Below, one piece after another: positions 9,201 to 17,191 of a DNA stretch of 64,000 nucleotides. Below the pieces are notes generated by a model that did not search any database, was not told where the DNA came from, and saw only the letters and a list, made by a program, of their open reading frames with translations. Origin of the DNA: CAZEHS01 sp964649745. GTDB lineage: Bacteria > Bacillota > Clostridia > Peptostreptococcales > Acidaminobacteraceae. The stretch covers positions 1-64,000 of the forward strand of contig CAZYQI010000014.1 in the NCBI GenBank assembly GCA_964649745.1, written 5' to 3'. The translations under genes were made by a program, and so were the position numbers. Within the stretch, counting starts at the first letter, position 1, and each line of letters starts with the position of its first letter.

Positions 9201-10667
9201 AAACTTGCCAACAGTATTGGTTTTATACGTAAACGTTGCATCACCGGAATAGGTTTCATCTGCAGTGTACACAAATGAGCCATCTGCATTCTTTGTAAGA
9301 GTTCCATGTAAATTCGAGTCATCAATTATTGTATAATCCAAAGAATCGAAGGTGTGCAGACCGCCAGAATTGTTAACATACTCATTTACAGACGTATCCA
9401 GTACAAACTCCTCCACCGCTATGGTTTTGGGTTCCCCAGCAGTCGCCGTATAGCTGAAATCTGAGCTATAAGGCCGTACATAAATATTGGGAACAGGGAA
9501 CTTCAAAGGTGCCGCAGGGGTAGTTGCCCCTGCCGGAGTATAGTTCAAAACAGCTTCAACATTGGTGTTAAGACGACCATATTTGTGGTTTGTCGATTTC
9601 GCTCTAACCTCGTACGTCAAAATATCCGTAGCTCTTGTAATCTTATTCAGATTCCATGTAATTACATTTCCGCTTTGGCTTACAGCACCAGCAGGCGCCA
9701 ATGCTCCATTAATCTTAAAACTATTTTCAATAACTTCTAAATAATCCGGTACGGTGTCTGTAACCGATACATTTGTTCCTACTACGCTGACCCGCTCACT
9801 AATTTTTCTGAACATATCGTCAAGGTCATCATTGGTAGGTGATTTATAATATCCACCCGATGAACCAATGGATCGCAACACCGCATCAGCAACGGAGTCC
9901 GTTGCCAAGCCCACCGAGTAAATTGGAACTCCACTGTTCGCTATTAGAGCAGCTTCGGCTATAGCACGGTCATCTGCATTGTCTGAATCGTTTACTACGC
10001 TGTTGTTGTATTGAGAAGTTTTCCACCCATTAGACGTACCACTTGCCCAGTATTCAATCACCGGTTTCCCATCAATAACTGGATTAGCGATACGATAGTC
10101 ATACTCCCATTTAGAATAATTACCACGTCGAAGGTATTCATTCGGCTTGCCATCCGACATAAACACCAGTGCTTTTTCAGAACCGCTTTTCGCTTCTCCC
10201 AGAAGTGCTTTTCCAAGGAACAGTCCGCCTTGCATATTTGTATCCTTGTCATCATAAAGAGATTCAATGGCGCTCTTTACAGATCCTTTATCCGCATTGA
10301 ATGCCAGCTGTGTTTTAACCTCTGTACTGTATGCAACAATACCGATTCGGTTGCCCGGGTTTCCCGTAAACAGCACTCTGTCAACAAACGCATTTGAAGC
10401 ATTCTTCAAAGCCTGAAGTCTGTCATTTTTGTTCATACTGTTCGATACGTCCAGCACCAAAACCACATCCACTGGTTTATCGGTAATATTACCTTTTACA
10501 TTCAGCTCAACCGTTCCTGTCCGATCATCAAGATTTAGTTCTGTGGCAGTTTTATCAATAGTAACAGCGCCATCACTTACAGTTGCATTAACCGGAAAAG
10601 TAATCAAACTGCAAAGCATGACGATGGTCATGATCTTTGCTAAAAAACGTTTTGTTTGTTTTTTCAT
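6237..10667 (-). CDS. LPKTG-anchored surface protein: VWA domain plus 11 InlB-type repeats
   Basis: A 1476-residue cell-wall protein, probably an adhesin or matrix-binding protein. Signal peptide at 1-29. A von Willebrand A domain spans about 60-300 with a full metal-dependent adhesion site: DVSNS at 73-77, the DTN loop and FMSDG. Then come a DUF11-like beta domain and an Ig/cadherin-like domain (to about 510), followed by eleven repeats of 70-90 residues of the InlB B / Listeria-Bacteroides type (YxLT...G...Y..G..V.LTA.P..G..F.GW.G.......V.M...K.V.A.F). The C-terminus has LPKTG at 1444-1448, a hydrophobic helix and the basic tail RKKEMN. Two c-di-GMP riboswitches precede the gene; a class D sortase follows it. 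Confidence 0.93.
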   Translation of the reverse strand: MKKQTKRFLAKIMTIVMLCSLITFPVNATVSDGAVTIDKTATELNLDDRTGTVELNVKGNITDKPVDVVLVLDVSNSMNKNDRLQALKNASNAFVDRVLFTGNPGNRIGIVAYSTEVKTQLAFNADKGSVKSAIESLYDDKDTNMQGGLFLGKALLGEAKSGSEKALVFMSDGKPNEYLRRGNYSKWEYDYRIANPVIDGKPVIEYWASGTSNGWKTSQYNNSVVNDSDNADDRAIAEAALIANSGVPIYSVGLATDSVADAVLRSIGSSGGYYKSPTNDDLDDMFRKISERVSVVGTNVSVTDTVPDYLEVIENSFKINGALAPAGAVSQSGNVITWNLNKITRATDILTYEVRAKSTNHKYGRLNTNVEAVLNYTPAGATTPAAPLKFPVPNIYVRPYSSDFSYTATAGEPKTIAVEEFVLDTSVNEYVNNSGGLHTFDSLDYTIIDDSNLHGTLTKNADGSFVYTADETYSGDATFTYKTNTVGKFGEIQTTLSSDIKTVTFAVVPPTKYGLTVTAPENSYTLASNPSQTGSPYKAGTIVTAVAKDITGKVFTGWSGDVDSDYSEGSKTATVTMNDHKAITATYTPQKVTLNVTEVGGHVTRNPDNTNGIYDYGTTVELEATPNPGYTFTGWSGEGLSGSETQNSILMNGNKNITATFEKQDVTLTLSGVNGTLVPLVPHVGAYKYGDVVELVRTPADNYHFDKWTGDSVTELDGKFTITLNGSKNVKAWFAPDAYTLTYGVVGMGTADSISVATTIPTVEGEYVHGSVVTLTATDQPGISKFEGWARDKDGTQLLTKEDGAEGNVLTVTMTGPYTVYALITPLHNLSVTNTGNGSGSVKLNDAVFTDGKFVEGTTVTLSAQAAEDSEFIGWNGGTDTTALSVVMDGKKDVTAEFRLKQYTLSLGTSGEGMIDKVTKKYDHGSEVTVTATPNDNNQFIGWYEGTLSAGSTVPTYGSEPVTKNEELKVTMLSNKIYEARFALNQHTITTGKTGVGSGTVTGGGTFDYGSKATLTAEAAEGSRFNGWTITKIITGEKITQADSTIDVIVDANKKAVAEFVSTYELTVLVTGNDGMEGSVTTITDKAPINGRYDHDSAVTLTAHPKEGWDFKEWIGVDSSNGETASVRMTSSKDVEAVFELEQYILTLTPIDKEFGRIDVSSQPNKDGKYIRSSDPMTVLAIPKTGYEFVSWEGTDKDSAGVNDSGTHYAKVTMTGDREVKAHFALKTYTLTHKSFDGNGTTSAGIVPETGSEIKGKYTHGSKIIVKAIPNPGYHLSKWIGDDQSTVEEINIEMLKDMEVIAVFEKDAPVLFPLSITTVGSGMVSTSVAQGLGGYPTGTEVVVTATPASGWQFAGWSGSSGSSSQSITMLMDSTKVLTATFTEIPAPPVTPPTEQTITRDKADPPVTNIPQERVPLGLPAVPAVKEEPVVALPEELIPMGVPVLPKTGETSSLFFYLLGLGLVGAGILGFRKKEMN

Positions 10668-10822
10668 GTCTTCCTCCTTGTGTTTCTGTTTGATTTCATT
10701 TCATCAATGGAATAAATGTACGCTTGATAACTATACAAGATCTTACTTTCTATATGACATCACCCATCAGGTGACAATCGGTGCAGTTTGTTTTGATCAA
10801 TCCGCTTCAAAAACTAAAAAAC

Positions 10823-10840
10823 GCCCTGAATTATCAGAGC
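10823..10840 (-). terminator. Riboswitch-linked terminator, gene-proximal
   Basis: GCUCUGA/UCAGGGC stem (one G-U pair) followed on the minus strand by GUUUUUUAGUUUUU. It directly follows the proximal c-di-GMP aptamer. The aptamer's own GCCCUG (about 10863-10868 forward) can pair with the CAGGGC half of this stem, offering an antiterminator. Which state the ligand favours cannot be decided by eye. Confidence 0.75.
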
Positions 10841-10918
10841 AACCGAACCGTCATAGCCGCAGCAGGGCCTTAGACTTCGAGCTTTGCGTCCCATCCTTTC
10901 GGATGGTTTGCCTAGTGC
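10836..10918 (-). ncRNA. Cyclic di-GMP-I (GEMM) riboswitch, gene-proximal copy
   Basis: On the minus strand the RNA reads GGCAAACCAUCCGAAAGG, AUGGGACGCAAAGCU, then GUCUAAGGCCC...GGCUAUGACGGUUCGG. These are the hallmarks of the c-di-GMP-I aptamer: the GCAAACC entry strand, the GAAA-capped P1a hairpin, the GACGCAAAGC junction and the AUGAYGGUU strand. It lies about 170 nt upstream of the LPKTG protein's start and ends in an intrinsic terminator. It should control that gene by transcription attenuation in response to c-di-GMP. Confidence 0.9.
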
Positions 10919-10962
10919 TAAACCTTTTCAGTTTTCAAACATCAGTATTCAAAAACCAGAAA

Positions 10963-10988
10963 AGCTGCCCTGGATTTCCAGAGCAGCT
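10963..10988 (-). terminator. Riboswitch-linked terminator, distal copy
   Basis: 11-bp stem AGCUGCUCUGG / CCAGGGCAGCU with a 4-nt AAAU loop, followed by UUUCUGGUUUUUG on the minus strand. It directly follows the distal aptamer and is stronger than the proximal terminator. Confidence 0.8.
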
Positions 10989-11060
10989 GAACCGTCATTG
11001 CCGTTAGGCGTTAGACTTCGAGCTTTGCGTCCCATCCTTTCAGATGGTTTGCCAAAGGTT
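10985..11060 (-). ncRNA. Cyclic di-GMP-I (GEMM) riboswitch, distal copy
   Basis: Second aptamer in the same leader, read first by polymerase: GGCAAACCAUCUGAAAGG, AUGGGACGCAAAGCU, GUCUAACGCCUAACGGC, AAUGACGGUUCAGCUGC. The core strands match the proximal copy almost base for base while the P1b arm and terminator differ, as expected for an old tandem duplication under selection on the ligand pocket. Aptamer plus terminator is complete in each copy. Confidence 0.9.
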
Positions 11061-11109
11061 TACTCTATGTAACTGGTAAAAAATTACGTATTGCTTAGTT
11101 CGTGGTTAA

Positions 11110-11139
11110 AGTATACCACTCCCTTTTCGGTTCTGACAA
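11110..11139 (-). promoter_or_regulatory. Promoter of the riboswitch-LPKTG gene transcript
   Basis: TTGTCA, 18-nt spacer, TGGTATACT: a near-consensus housekeeping promoter with an extended -10. Initiation near 11103 would give a leader of about 435 nt carrying both aptamers before the start codon at 10667. Confidence 0.75.
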
Positions 11140-11288
11140 CCCCAAAAATTGACTGTTTAGCAAGTTTGTAATTGTTTTAATGTCCACTACTTTTTCGTAA
11201 CATTTCACTACCGGATATGACCATTTCCCTGCCAATTTTGCACAGTTTATAAAGTGCACGGGCGCACCTTTGTATATAGTTCACAAAC

Positions 11289-11321
11289 AACCGCCGATTC
11301 CTTTAAAAAGAATCGGCGGTT
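11289..11321 (-). terminator. Terminator after the lipoprotein gene
   Basis: Perfect 12-bp stem AACCGCCGATTC / GAATCGGCGGTT with a 9-nt loop, 5 nt after the stop at 11327. The minus-strand tail is GTTTGTGAAC, a modest U-tract. Confidence 0.75.
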
Positions 11322-11326
11322 ATAGG

Positions 11327-12265
11327 TTATTTGTAGTCGGCTTCTATCCCAAGGTCTTTGAGTGTTTCACCGTAAATGTTGTCCAGGGACTGGTACATGG
11401 TGTTCTCATCAAAGGTGAATTTGCCTTCTCTTAGGATTTCAAGCCAATTGCGTACGGCTTTCGTGCTGACCAGGTCTGGGTTTTCCCGGCTGAACTTCTC
11501 ATAGGCATCACGGACTTCCTGATGGATGGCCTTTGTTTCATAATCATAGATGGGTGTGTTATTGGCTCCTCCGATAAAGTTCCACAGATACCCGGCGTAG
11601 ATTTCCTTCACTCGGTCGATTCTGGGAGCACCACCATTTTTAACAATGTAATTTTCTGCCAAAACAAGCCGCTTTGACAAATCCGCAAGGTCGATGACGA
11701 TGGCGGCATCCTTCATGGTGACCTTGTCACTCTCCGTTGCCATCAGTTCAACATACTCCTTCAGTTCGTCACTGAGGTATTCGGAATACTGACGGTAGCT
11801 GCTGTAATCCAATATGGGATACCAGGAGCCTTCAAAATTCTCAAAGCGATAGCCGCTTTTTTTTAGCTTGCCCAGCAGAGCAGAAAGCTCTGTATTTTCA
11901 ATACTTTCATAGGTATCAGGATTGTTCAGGTCCTTGACGGTTTCCATCAGAATTTTCTGATTGGTTTCTGTCAGAAGTAGGTCCGAGTATTCGGAAAGGT
12001 GACTTTCCTGAAGCTGCTCCAGGCCTGATATCATGACTTCCGCGCCATTGATGCCGGCCTTTTGCACATTGGCCTGCAGGAACGCCACCATTTTTTCCGG
12101 TTCCTCGTTCTGACTTACCAACGCCTTGGCCTCTTTTATGATTTGTTCCTTCTGCACCGCATCGGTGTTTTCCACCACCGGAGCTGCCGGTTTTTTGGGT
12201 ACGCAGGCGGAAACGCTCAATGCCAATACACTGGCTATAGCTAGCAATGCAATCTTCTTAAGCAT
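11327..12265 (-). CDS. Putative lipoprotein, helical, 312 aa
   Basis: A secreted lipoprotein of unknown function. The N-terminus KKIALLAIASVLALSVSAC is a lipoprotein signal ending in a VSAC lipobox (Cys about residue 21). The mature part is hydrophilic and mostly helical, rich in Glu/Lys/Tyr, with no enzyme motif that I can see. The ATG at 12265 (AGAGGA upstream) starts the signal peptide; longer in-frame starts would bury it. It follows the MATE gene on the same strand with about 100 nt between them. Confidence 0.75.
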   Translation of the reverse strand: MLKKIALLAIASVLALSVSACVPKKPAAPVVENTDAVQKEQIIKEAKALVSQNEEPEKMVAFLQANVQKAGINGAEVMISGLEQLQESHLSEYSDLLLTETNQKILMETVKDLNNPDTYESIENTELSALLGKLKKSGYRFENFEGSWYPILDYSSYRQYSEYLSDELKEYVELMATESDKVTMKDAAIVIDLADLSKRLVLAENYIVKNGGAPRIDRVKEIYAGYLWNFIGGANNTPIYDYETKAIHQEVRDAYEKFSRENPDLVSTKAVRNWLEILREGKFTFDENTMYQSLDNIYGETLKDLGIEADYK

Positions 12266-12363
12266 GGGACCGTCCTCTCTTTCCTTACTAATCTCGAATC
12301 CTGTACTATCCGGACTCATACTGAGTATATCCCATGCTTGGCACAAGAGGGTTTACAATTTAA

Positions 12364-13743
12364 TTACAATTCTGCATCCGCTGTTTTTTTAAGGGCCTGC
12401 ACCTCAGGGATCCGGCCAATGAACCAGACAAACATGGCGATTATGACCAACCCTTTGATGATGCTGCTGATGCTTATACTCCACCAAACCCCCTCCAGAC
12501 CCAATAATACCGGCGAGGACAAAATCAGAGCTGCCGGCACCCTGGCACCGGTCAGTAAGATGCTGCTGACTGCCGGTGGCAGGGTTTTTCCAAGGCCGTT
12601 GAATGCCCCTGCCGTCGTGATCTCAATGCACATGAAAAGCTGGGAGTATCCCAGTATTTTAAGATACACCGCCCCCGCCGCTATGGCTTGCGCTTCAGGA
12701 ATAAACAGGGAAAATATCGGTGCTCCGGCAAACACCAAAAGAACCGTTGCTGCAATTCCGATGCAAGACATCAGGCCTATGGCTGCGAAGTATCCCTTTA
12801 TGATCCGCTTCCACTGCCCTGCCCCATAATTCTGACCCACAAAGGTGGCAAGAGCTGTTGCAAACCCGTTGGCTGTCATCCAAGAAATAGACTCAATCTG
12901 TGAGCCCACCTTCTGCACAGCAATGGGTAGAGGCCCCCATTGGGAGATAATGCGGGCGATGAGAATTGAAAAGATTGTGAACATACCGCTTTGTATGGCA
13001 ACCGGAAGACCGTAGCCCGTAATCCGGCGCATGATGGCCCAATCGGGTCCATGGAACAGGTGGATCCTTCCCAGGGGTTCATGTTGTATAAACATGCGCT
13101 GGACAAATATCAGTGTCACGATAAGCTGCGCCAGTATGGTTGCCCACGCGGCCCCTGCCACTCCCATGACCGGAAAGGGGCCAATGCCGAAAATCAGGAG
13201 TGGATCCACCACGATATTAAAAATAAGGCCGACCGTATTGATCAAGAAGGGTGTGCGGCTGTTGCCGTAACCATTATAAACCGACGAAAAAACCGGGTTT
13301 ATCAAGGCAAAGGGCATACCCAGAGCCACAATGGCAAGATAGACAACGGCATCCCTTATGACCCCTGCATCTCCCAATCGAAAAAACTCAATAAGCGGTA
13401 CTCTGAACAGGTAAAGAAACAGGCCAAAAACCACCGACAGGAAGATATTCAGTTGAATGGCATTCCGGACAAAGGTCTTTGCGGTTTCCATTTCGCCGCG
13501 GCCGATGGACTGAGAGACTCCGATCTCTGTGCCAATCTTACTGATCAGCACCAATCCCATCCCAAACCACATAAAGAAGCCTGCCGTCCCGGAGGATGCA
13601 ACGGCATTACTGCTGAGGTGACCAAGCCAAATCATATCGGTCATATTGTAGGCCATCTGAAGAAAAGCCGTCCCCATAATGGGGAGGGCCAGCTTCACCA
13701 GTGCCTTGACAATGGGACCGTGAAGCAGTGAGTTCGTGTTCAT
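12364..13743 (-). CDS. MATE family multidrug/Na+ antiporter
   Basis: A 459-residue inner-membrane exporter of the MATE family (NorM/DinF-like), with about twelve hydrophobic helices in two homologous halves. It opens LLHGPIVKALVKLALPIMGT and contains the family's MIWLGHLSSNAVASSGTAGF and, in the second half, VGQNYGAGQW segments; length is typical. Such pumps expel cationic compounds in exchange for Na+ or H+. The ATG at 13743 is chosen because AAGGA lies six nt upstream; an ATG six codons earlier lacks one. Substrate unknown. Confidence 0.9.
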   Translation of the reverse strand: MNTNSLLHGPIVKALVKLALPIMGTAFLQMAYNMTDMIWLGHLSSNAVASSGTAGFFMWFGMGLVLISKIGTEIGVSQSIGRGEMETAKTFVRNAIQLNIFLSVVFGLFLYLFRVPLIEFFRLGDAGVIRDAVVYLAIVALGMPFALINPVFSSVYNGYGNSRTPFLINTVGLIFNIVVDPLLIFGIGPFPVMGVAGAAWATILAQLIVTLIFVQRMFIQHEPLGRIHLFHGPDWAIMRRITGYGLPVAIQSGMFTIFSILIARIISQWGPLPIAVQKVGSQIESISWMTANGFATALATFVGQNYGAGQWKRIIKGYFAAIGLMSCIGIAATVLLVFAGAPIFSLFIPEAQAIAAGAVYLKILGYSQLFMCIEITTAGAFNGLGKTLPPAVSSILLTGARVPAALILSSPVLLGLEGVWWSISISSIIKGLVIIAMFVWFIGRIPEVQALKKTADAEL

Positions 13744-13797
13744 GGATTTCCTTCTTTTCATCGAATGACTGACGCTTGTAGAAGCGTAGCGATAAAT

Positions 13798-13956
13798 CTT
13801 TTGCCACGGATAACACGGAATCTCACGGATAAAATGGGGGGATGATTCTGTATTTCAAATAGACAATCCTACGAGTGAGAGTACAGAATCAAATTTTCGT
13901 AATATAGAACACTTTAACGATAAATCCGTGAAGATCCGTGTTATCCGTGGCTAAAA
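13798..13956. repeat. Long inverted-repeat element between pepT and the MATE gene
   Basis: Arms of about 35 nt (left TTTTGCCACGGATAACACGG; right the reverse complement, ending CCGTGTTATCCGTGGCTAAA) enclose about 85 nt with a further inner pair GATTCTGTA / TACAGAATC. There is no ORF. A half-copy (GCCACGGATAAAAACCG) occurs near 5298. It resembles a small non-autonomous palindromic repeat (MITE-like). Confidence 0.6.
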
Positions 13957-13988
13957 TAGTTTAGCTTTATCACCCGTTTCTAAAGGTC

Positions 13989-15203
13989 TTACTTTCTTGT
14001 ATAGATATTCAGTATCCCTACTGCCGTTTCAACTGCCTTCAGCATGGATTGGACGCAAATGTACTCGTATTTCCCGTGGAAATTGTGGCCTCCGGTGAAG
14101 ATATTGGGAGTCGGCAGCCCCATAAAGGATAGCCGGGCCCCGTCTGTTCCGCCCCGAATAGCCTTGATGATGGGCTTCACCCCAATGGACTCCATCACCG
14201 CTTTGGCATTTTCAATAATATGATAGACCGGCAGCACTTGATCCCGCATGTTGAAGTAAGAGTCTTTCATCTCCAGGGTCAGTGTTCCCTCTCCGTATTT
14301 GTCGTTCAGGTACCGGACAATCCGATGGATAGCCGCCTTCCGGAGGGTGAACATCTGCATATCGTGGTCCCGAATGATCATTTTCATTGTGGCGTGTTCC
14401 ACCACGCCGGCGAATTCTGTAACATGAAAGAACCCTTCATACCCCTCCGTGTGCCCGGGAGTTTCTGCCGGGGGGAGCATCTCCATGATTTCATGGCCGA
14501 TGAGAACCGCATTCTTCATCTTGTTTTTAGCTGTTCCCGGATGAATATTGATGCCTTGGATACGGATGGACACGGAAGCTGCGTTGAAATTTTCGTACTC
14601 CAGTTCCCCAATCTGCCCTCCGTCCAGGGTATAGGCGAAATCTGCAGCAAACGCTTTTACATCGAAATGATCCGCCCCTTCGCCAATCTCTTCATCCGGC
14701 GTGAAACAAATTCGCGCAGTGCATCTTGGAATTTCAGGATGGGCCAGAAGATACTCGCAGGCGGTTACAATTTCGGCAATCCCCGCCTTGTTGTCGGCGC
14801 CAAGAAGTGTGGTGCCGTCGGTTACAATCAGATCCTGGCCCGTATAATCCGGAAGCTCCGGAAACATCTCAGGGGTCATAACAATGCCTGAACTCAGTTC
14901 AATGGGCCCGCCATTATATTTTTCGATGATACGGGGCTTCACGTTGGCACCGGAAAAATCCGGGCTGGTGTCCATATGGGCAATCAAACCGATGACCGGC
15001 CCCTCCGCATTCCCCGGCAAAGTGGCGGTCACATATCCGTTGGTGTCAATCGATACGTCCTGGAGGCCCAGGATCTTTAATTCTTCCGCTATGAGATGTG
15101 CAAGATCCATTTGACCCGGTGAGCTGGGTGTCATCCCGCTTTTTTCATCCGCTCGGGTATCCACTGCCACATACTTAAGAAATCGTTCCACTACGCGTTC
15201 CAT
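13989..15203 (-). CDS. pepT: Peptidase T (tripeptide aminopeptidase)
   Basis: A 404-residue cytoplasmic zinc metallopeptidase (M20B) that removes the N-terminal residue from tripeptides. Visible motifs: GLIAHMDTSPD (His/Asp metal ligands), TTLLGADNKAGIAEI, CFTPDEEIGEGADHF (catalytic and metal-binding glutamates), and IRGGTDGARLSFMGLPTPNI with the late His in GGHNFHGKYEY. Length matches PepT (about 408). AAGGAGG precedes the ATG. It overlaps the upstream aminotransferase by 13 nt, so the two are translationally coupled. Confidence 0.96.
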   Translation of the reverse strand: MERVVERFLKYVAVDTRADEKSGMTPSSPGQMDLAHLIAEELKILGLQDVSIDTNGYVTATLPGNAEGPVIGLIAHMDTSPDFSGANVKPRIIEKYNGGPIELSSGIVMTPEMFPELPDYTGQDLIVTDGTTLLGADNKAGIAEIVTACEYLLAHPEIPRCTARICFTPDEEIGEGADHFDVKAFAADFAYTLDGGQIGELEYENFNAASVSIRIQGINIHPGTAKNKMKNAVLIGHEIMEMLPPAETPGHTEGYEGFFHVTEFAGVVEHATMKMIIRDHDMQMFTLRKAAIHRIVRYLNDKYGEGTLTLEMKDSYFNMRDQVLPVYHIIENAKAVMESIGVKPIIKAIRGGTDGARLSFMGLPTPNIFTGGHNFHGKYEYICVQSMLKAVETAVGILNIYTRK

Positions 15204-16054
15204 TCAAGGCCCTCCTTAAGGTAATCAGCGTGATAGGCTGATTTATATGCGCTTACCAGCGCTTCAAACTGCTCCATCAGATTTCGAATCATCGGTTGCT
15301 CGGATGACGGTCGTTGCCAACAGTCAATCTGACTCACCGGAAGAAGATGGATAGATGTTCCGGTAATAAATGCACCGTCAAAGTCTTCCAGCTGTAATTC
15401 CGATATGTCCCGTTTAATCAGCGGAATGCCGTTCTGGGCTATCAGCTCCAGCAGCATCTGCCGTGTGATCCCTCCCAGCACTTTCCTGTCCGGGGCGGTT
15501 ATCAGGGTATTTCCCTGAGTGAAAAACAGGTTCGATCGGCTTCCCTCTGAAAGAAACCCTTCGGAATCCACCAGAATCATTTCATAGAGGCTTCTTTTCT
15601 CACACTGAACCGCCACGATATCTTTCAACTCTCCCTGCCAAATTTTTGCGTTGGGATGATGCCGTTCCATACGAAGAAGCCCTGTCTCGACCCCCGTTTT
15701 GTAAACAGATGGATCAGGATATCGGCTTTCTACAAAAAAACCTTCCCAGAAAATACTGTCTCCCCTTCGCCACGCATTGATCCGCAGGTTCTGGTCTTCG
15801 ACGGCACAGACCTTTGCCAGCTTGTGTATGGCTCTTTTAACAGAAGCAGCATCCAAGGTAGCTGGAAAACCCGCAATATGAAAGGATTGATTCAACCTTT
15901 CCAAATGGGCCTCCACGAACAGGGGAATGCCCGACATCAAACGGATCACTTCATAAACAACCGGGGTATCCCCAGGGATGGGCGGCAGCTTCTGTGCCGA
16001 TTCGGTCGCTCCGTTTATCAAAACCGTATCATGGGTGGTCATCAGTTGATTCAT
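15191..16054 (-). CDS. Class IV PLP aminotransferase (IlvE/PabC-like)
   Basis: A 287-residue fold-type IV PLP enzyme: branched-chain or D-amino acid aminotransferase, or 4-amino-4-deoxychorismate lyase. Motifs are YEVIRLMSGIPLFVEAHLERL, the WQGELKDIVAVQ segment with the likely PLP lysine, SEGSRSNLFF, and VLGGITRQMLLELI. A clear pabC lies in the folate operon at 27783-28583, so an amino acid aminotransferase role is more likely here, but sequence alone does not settle it. The ATG at 16054 has GGAGG seven nt upstream. It overlaps pepT, which suggests a link to peptide and amino acid catabolism. Confidence 0.8.
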   Translation of the reverse strand: MNQLMTTHDTVLINGATESAQKLPPIPGDTPVVYEVIRLMSGIPLFVEAHLERLNQSFHIAGFPATLDAASVKRAIHKLAKVCAVEDQNLRINAWRRGDSIFWEGFFVESRYPDPSVYKTGVETGLLRMERHHPNAKIWQGELKDIVAVQCEKRSLYEMILVDSEGFLSEGSRSNLFFTQGNTLITAPDRKVLGGITRQMLLELIAQNGIPLIKRDISELQLEDFDGAFITGTSIHLLPVSQIDCWQRPSSEQPMIRNLMEQFEALVSAYKSAYHADYLKEGLEWNA

Positions 16055-16221
16055 CGTTTTCCTCCATACCTCATTATAGCGTTTAATCTGATTTTTCAGT
16101 ACAGCTGTAAAAATCAGTGTGTGAATATTTCGTAAAATCTTCCCGGGCCCTCCATTGACAAGTTCATGCAGATACTGAATACTGAAACCGTAACATCTTG
16201 AAATCGATTCAGGAGGCACAA

Positions 16222-16695
16222 ATGAAGACATTCATACATATGTCTGTACGATTGAACACCGATCTTGGACGGGCTACACGTTTATTCACCCATCCCGAAC
16301 AGCTTTCCCGATGGCTTTGCGACCATGCGGAAGAGGCTACGGATCATTCCGGACAACTACTTGCCGGAGTAAAAACGCCGGAAGACTGCTGGCACTGGCA
16401 TTTTGAGGAAATTCAACGGGAAAGGAAGGTGACGGTAGCCTTCAACAATATCTTTGGTACTGTCGAATCCCCAGGCTTCATCTTGGAAATTCAACTGATG
16501 AAATGCACATCCAAAACAGAGTACTGTTCCGAAATTCACCTGCTCCAGCACGAGTTTGAAGATTCCGAAGCGGGAGATGACCTGCGCCGGGCATATGCTG
16601 AGTTTTGGACTGAAAAACTGGAGAAACTGCGGACTCTTGTGAATGGAAAATGGATTATCGAAGACAGGGATCTCACTCTGGATCTATTCCGGTAG
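16222..16695 (+). CDS. SRPBCC/AHSA1-like START-fold protein
   Basis: A 157-residue soluble protein with the pattern of the Aha1/START superfamily: an opening strand, helix TRLFTHPEQLSRWLC, central strands WHWHFEEIQRERKVTVAF and FILEIQLMKCTSKTEYCSE, and a long C-terminal helix AYAEFWTEKLEKLRTLV. Members bind small hydrophobic ligands or act as co-chaperones; the role here is unknown. The ATG at 16222 has AGGAGG upstream. Its 3' end overlaps the convergent GNAT gene by 23 nt, and it diverges from the aminotransferase at 16054. Confidence 0.72.
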   Translation: MKTFIHMSVRLNTDLGRATRLFTHPEQLSRWLCDHAEEATDHSGQLLAGVKTPEDCWHWHFEEIQRERKVTVAFNNIFGTVESPGFILEIQLMKCTSKTEYCSEIHLLQHEFEDSEAGDDLRRAYAEFWTEKLEKLRTLVNGKWIIEDRDLTLDLFR

Positions 16696-17191
16696 CCTCT
16701 GTGAGTCCGTGGTATACCATCAGATAAAAGGCATCCTTACCTGTGCAGGTGTTTCGTACATACCGTTTATGTGGGATAAAACCGCATTTGCGGTAGCATC
16801 TGATGGCTCGGCTGTTGAAGGTACGCACCTCCAGAGCAGGGGTCAGCTGGGGATGTCGCTCCCGAGCTAAGCCGACTAAGTGCATCATGACCCTGGGGCC
16901 AATGCCTCTGTCACAGAAATCCGGCCTCAGTCCGATTCCTATGAGGGCATATTCCCCTGCGCAGGAAATTCGGCCAAAGGCCATTAATCCGTTAAGATAT
17001 TTGAAGGCAATGTATTCTGTTGCCCGTTTTTCAGGTTTTGAAAGATCCCAATCGCAGTTCACGACCGTATCCCAGTCGGCATAATTGTAAACATCGTAAG
17101 GAGGAGGATAATGCCAGGTACATATCCTCCGGGCATCCGTTTCAGTAAGGCTATCCGTTGTCAGCTCATTCCATCTGTCTTCCGCCGTCAC
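16673..17191 (-). CDS. GNAT family N-acetyltransferase
   Basis: A 172-residue acyl-CoA-dependent acetyltransferase. The GNAT core is visible: strand LIGIGLRPDFC, the acetyl-CoA loop RGIGPRVMMHLVGLARER, then LEVRTFNSRAIRCYRKCGFI, typical of motif B. The substrate (amine, antibiotic or protein) is not evident. The start is GTG, overlapping the stop of the S41 gene as GTGA with GGAAGGA upstream, so translation is coupled to that gene. Confidence 0.88.
   Translation of the reverse strand: MTAEDRWNELTTDSLTETDARRICTWHYPPPYDVYNYADWDTVVNCDWDLSKPEKRATEYIAFKYLNGLMAFGRISCAGEYALIGIGLRPDFCDRGIGPRVMMHLVGLARERHPQLTPALEVRTFNSRAIRCYRKCGFIPHKRYVRNTCTGKDAFYLMVYHGLTEATGIDPE

Noticed and set aside
12991..13731. 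246-codon plus-strand frame opposite the MATE gene
   Set aside because: Shadow of a transmembrane protein gene; composition rich in His/Lys/Gln as expected from antisense of hydrophobic codons.
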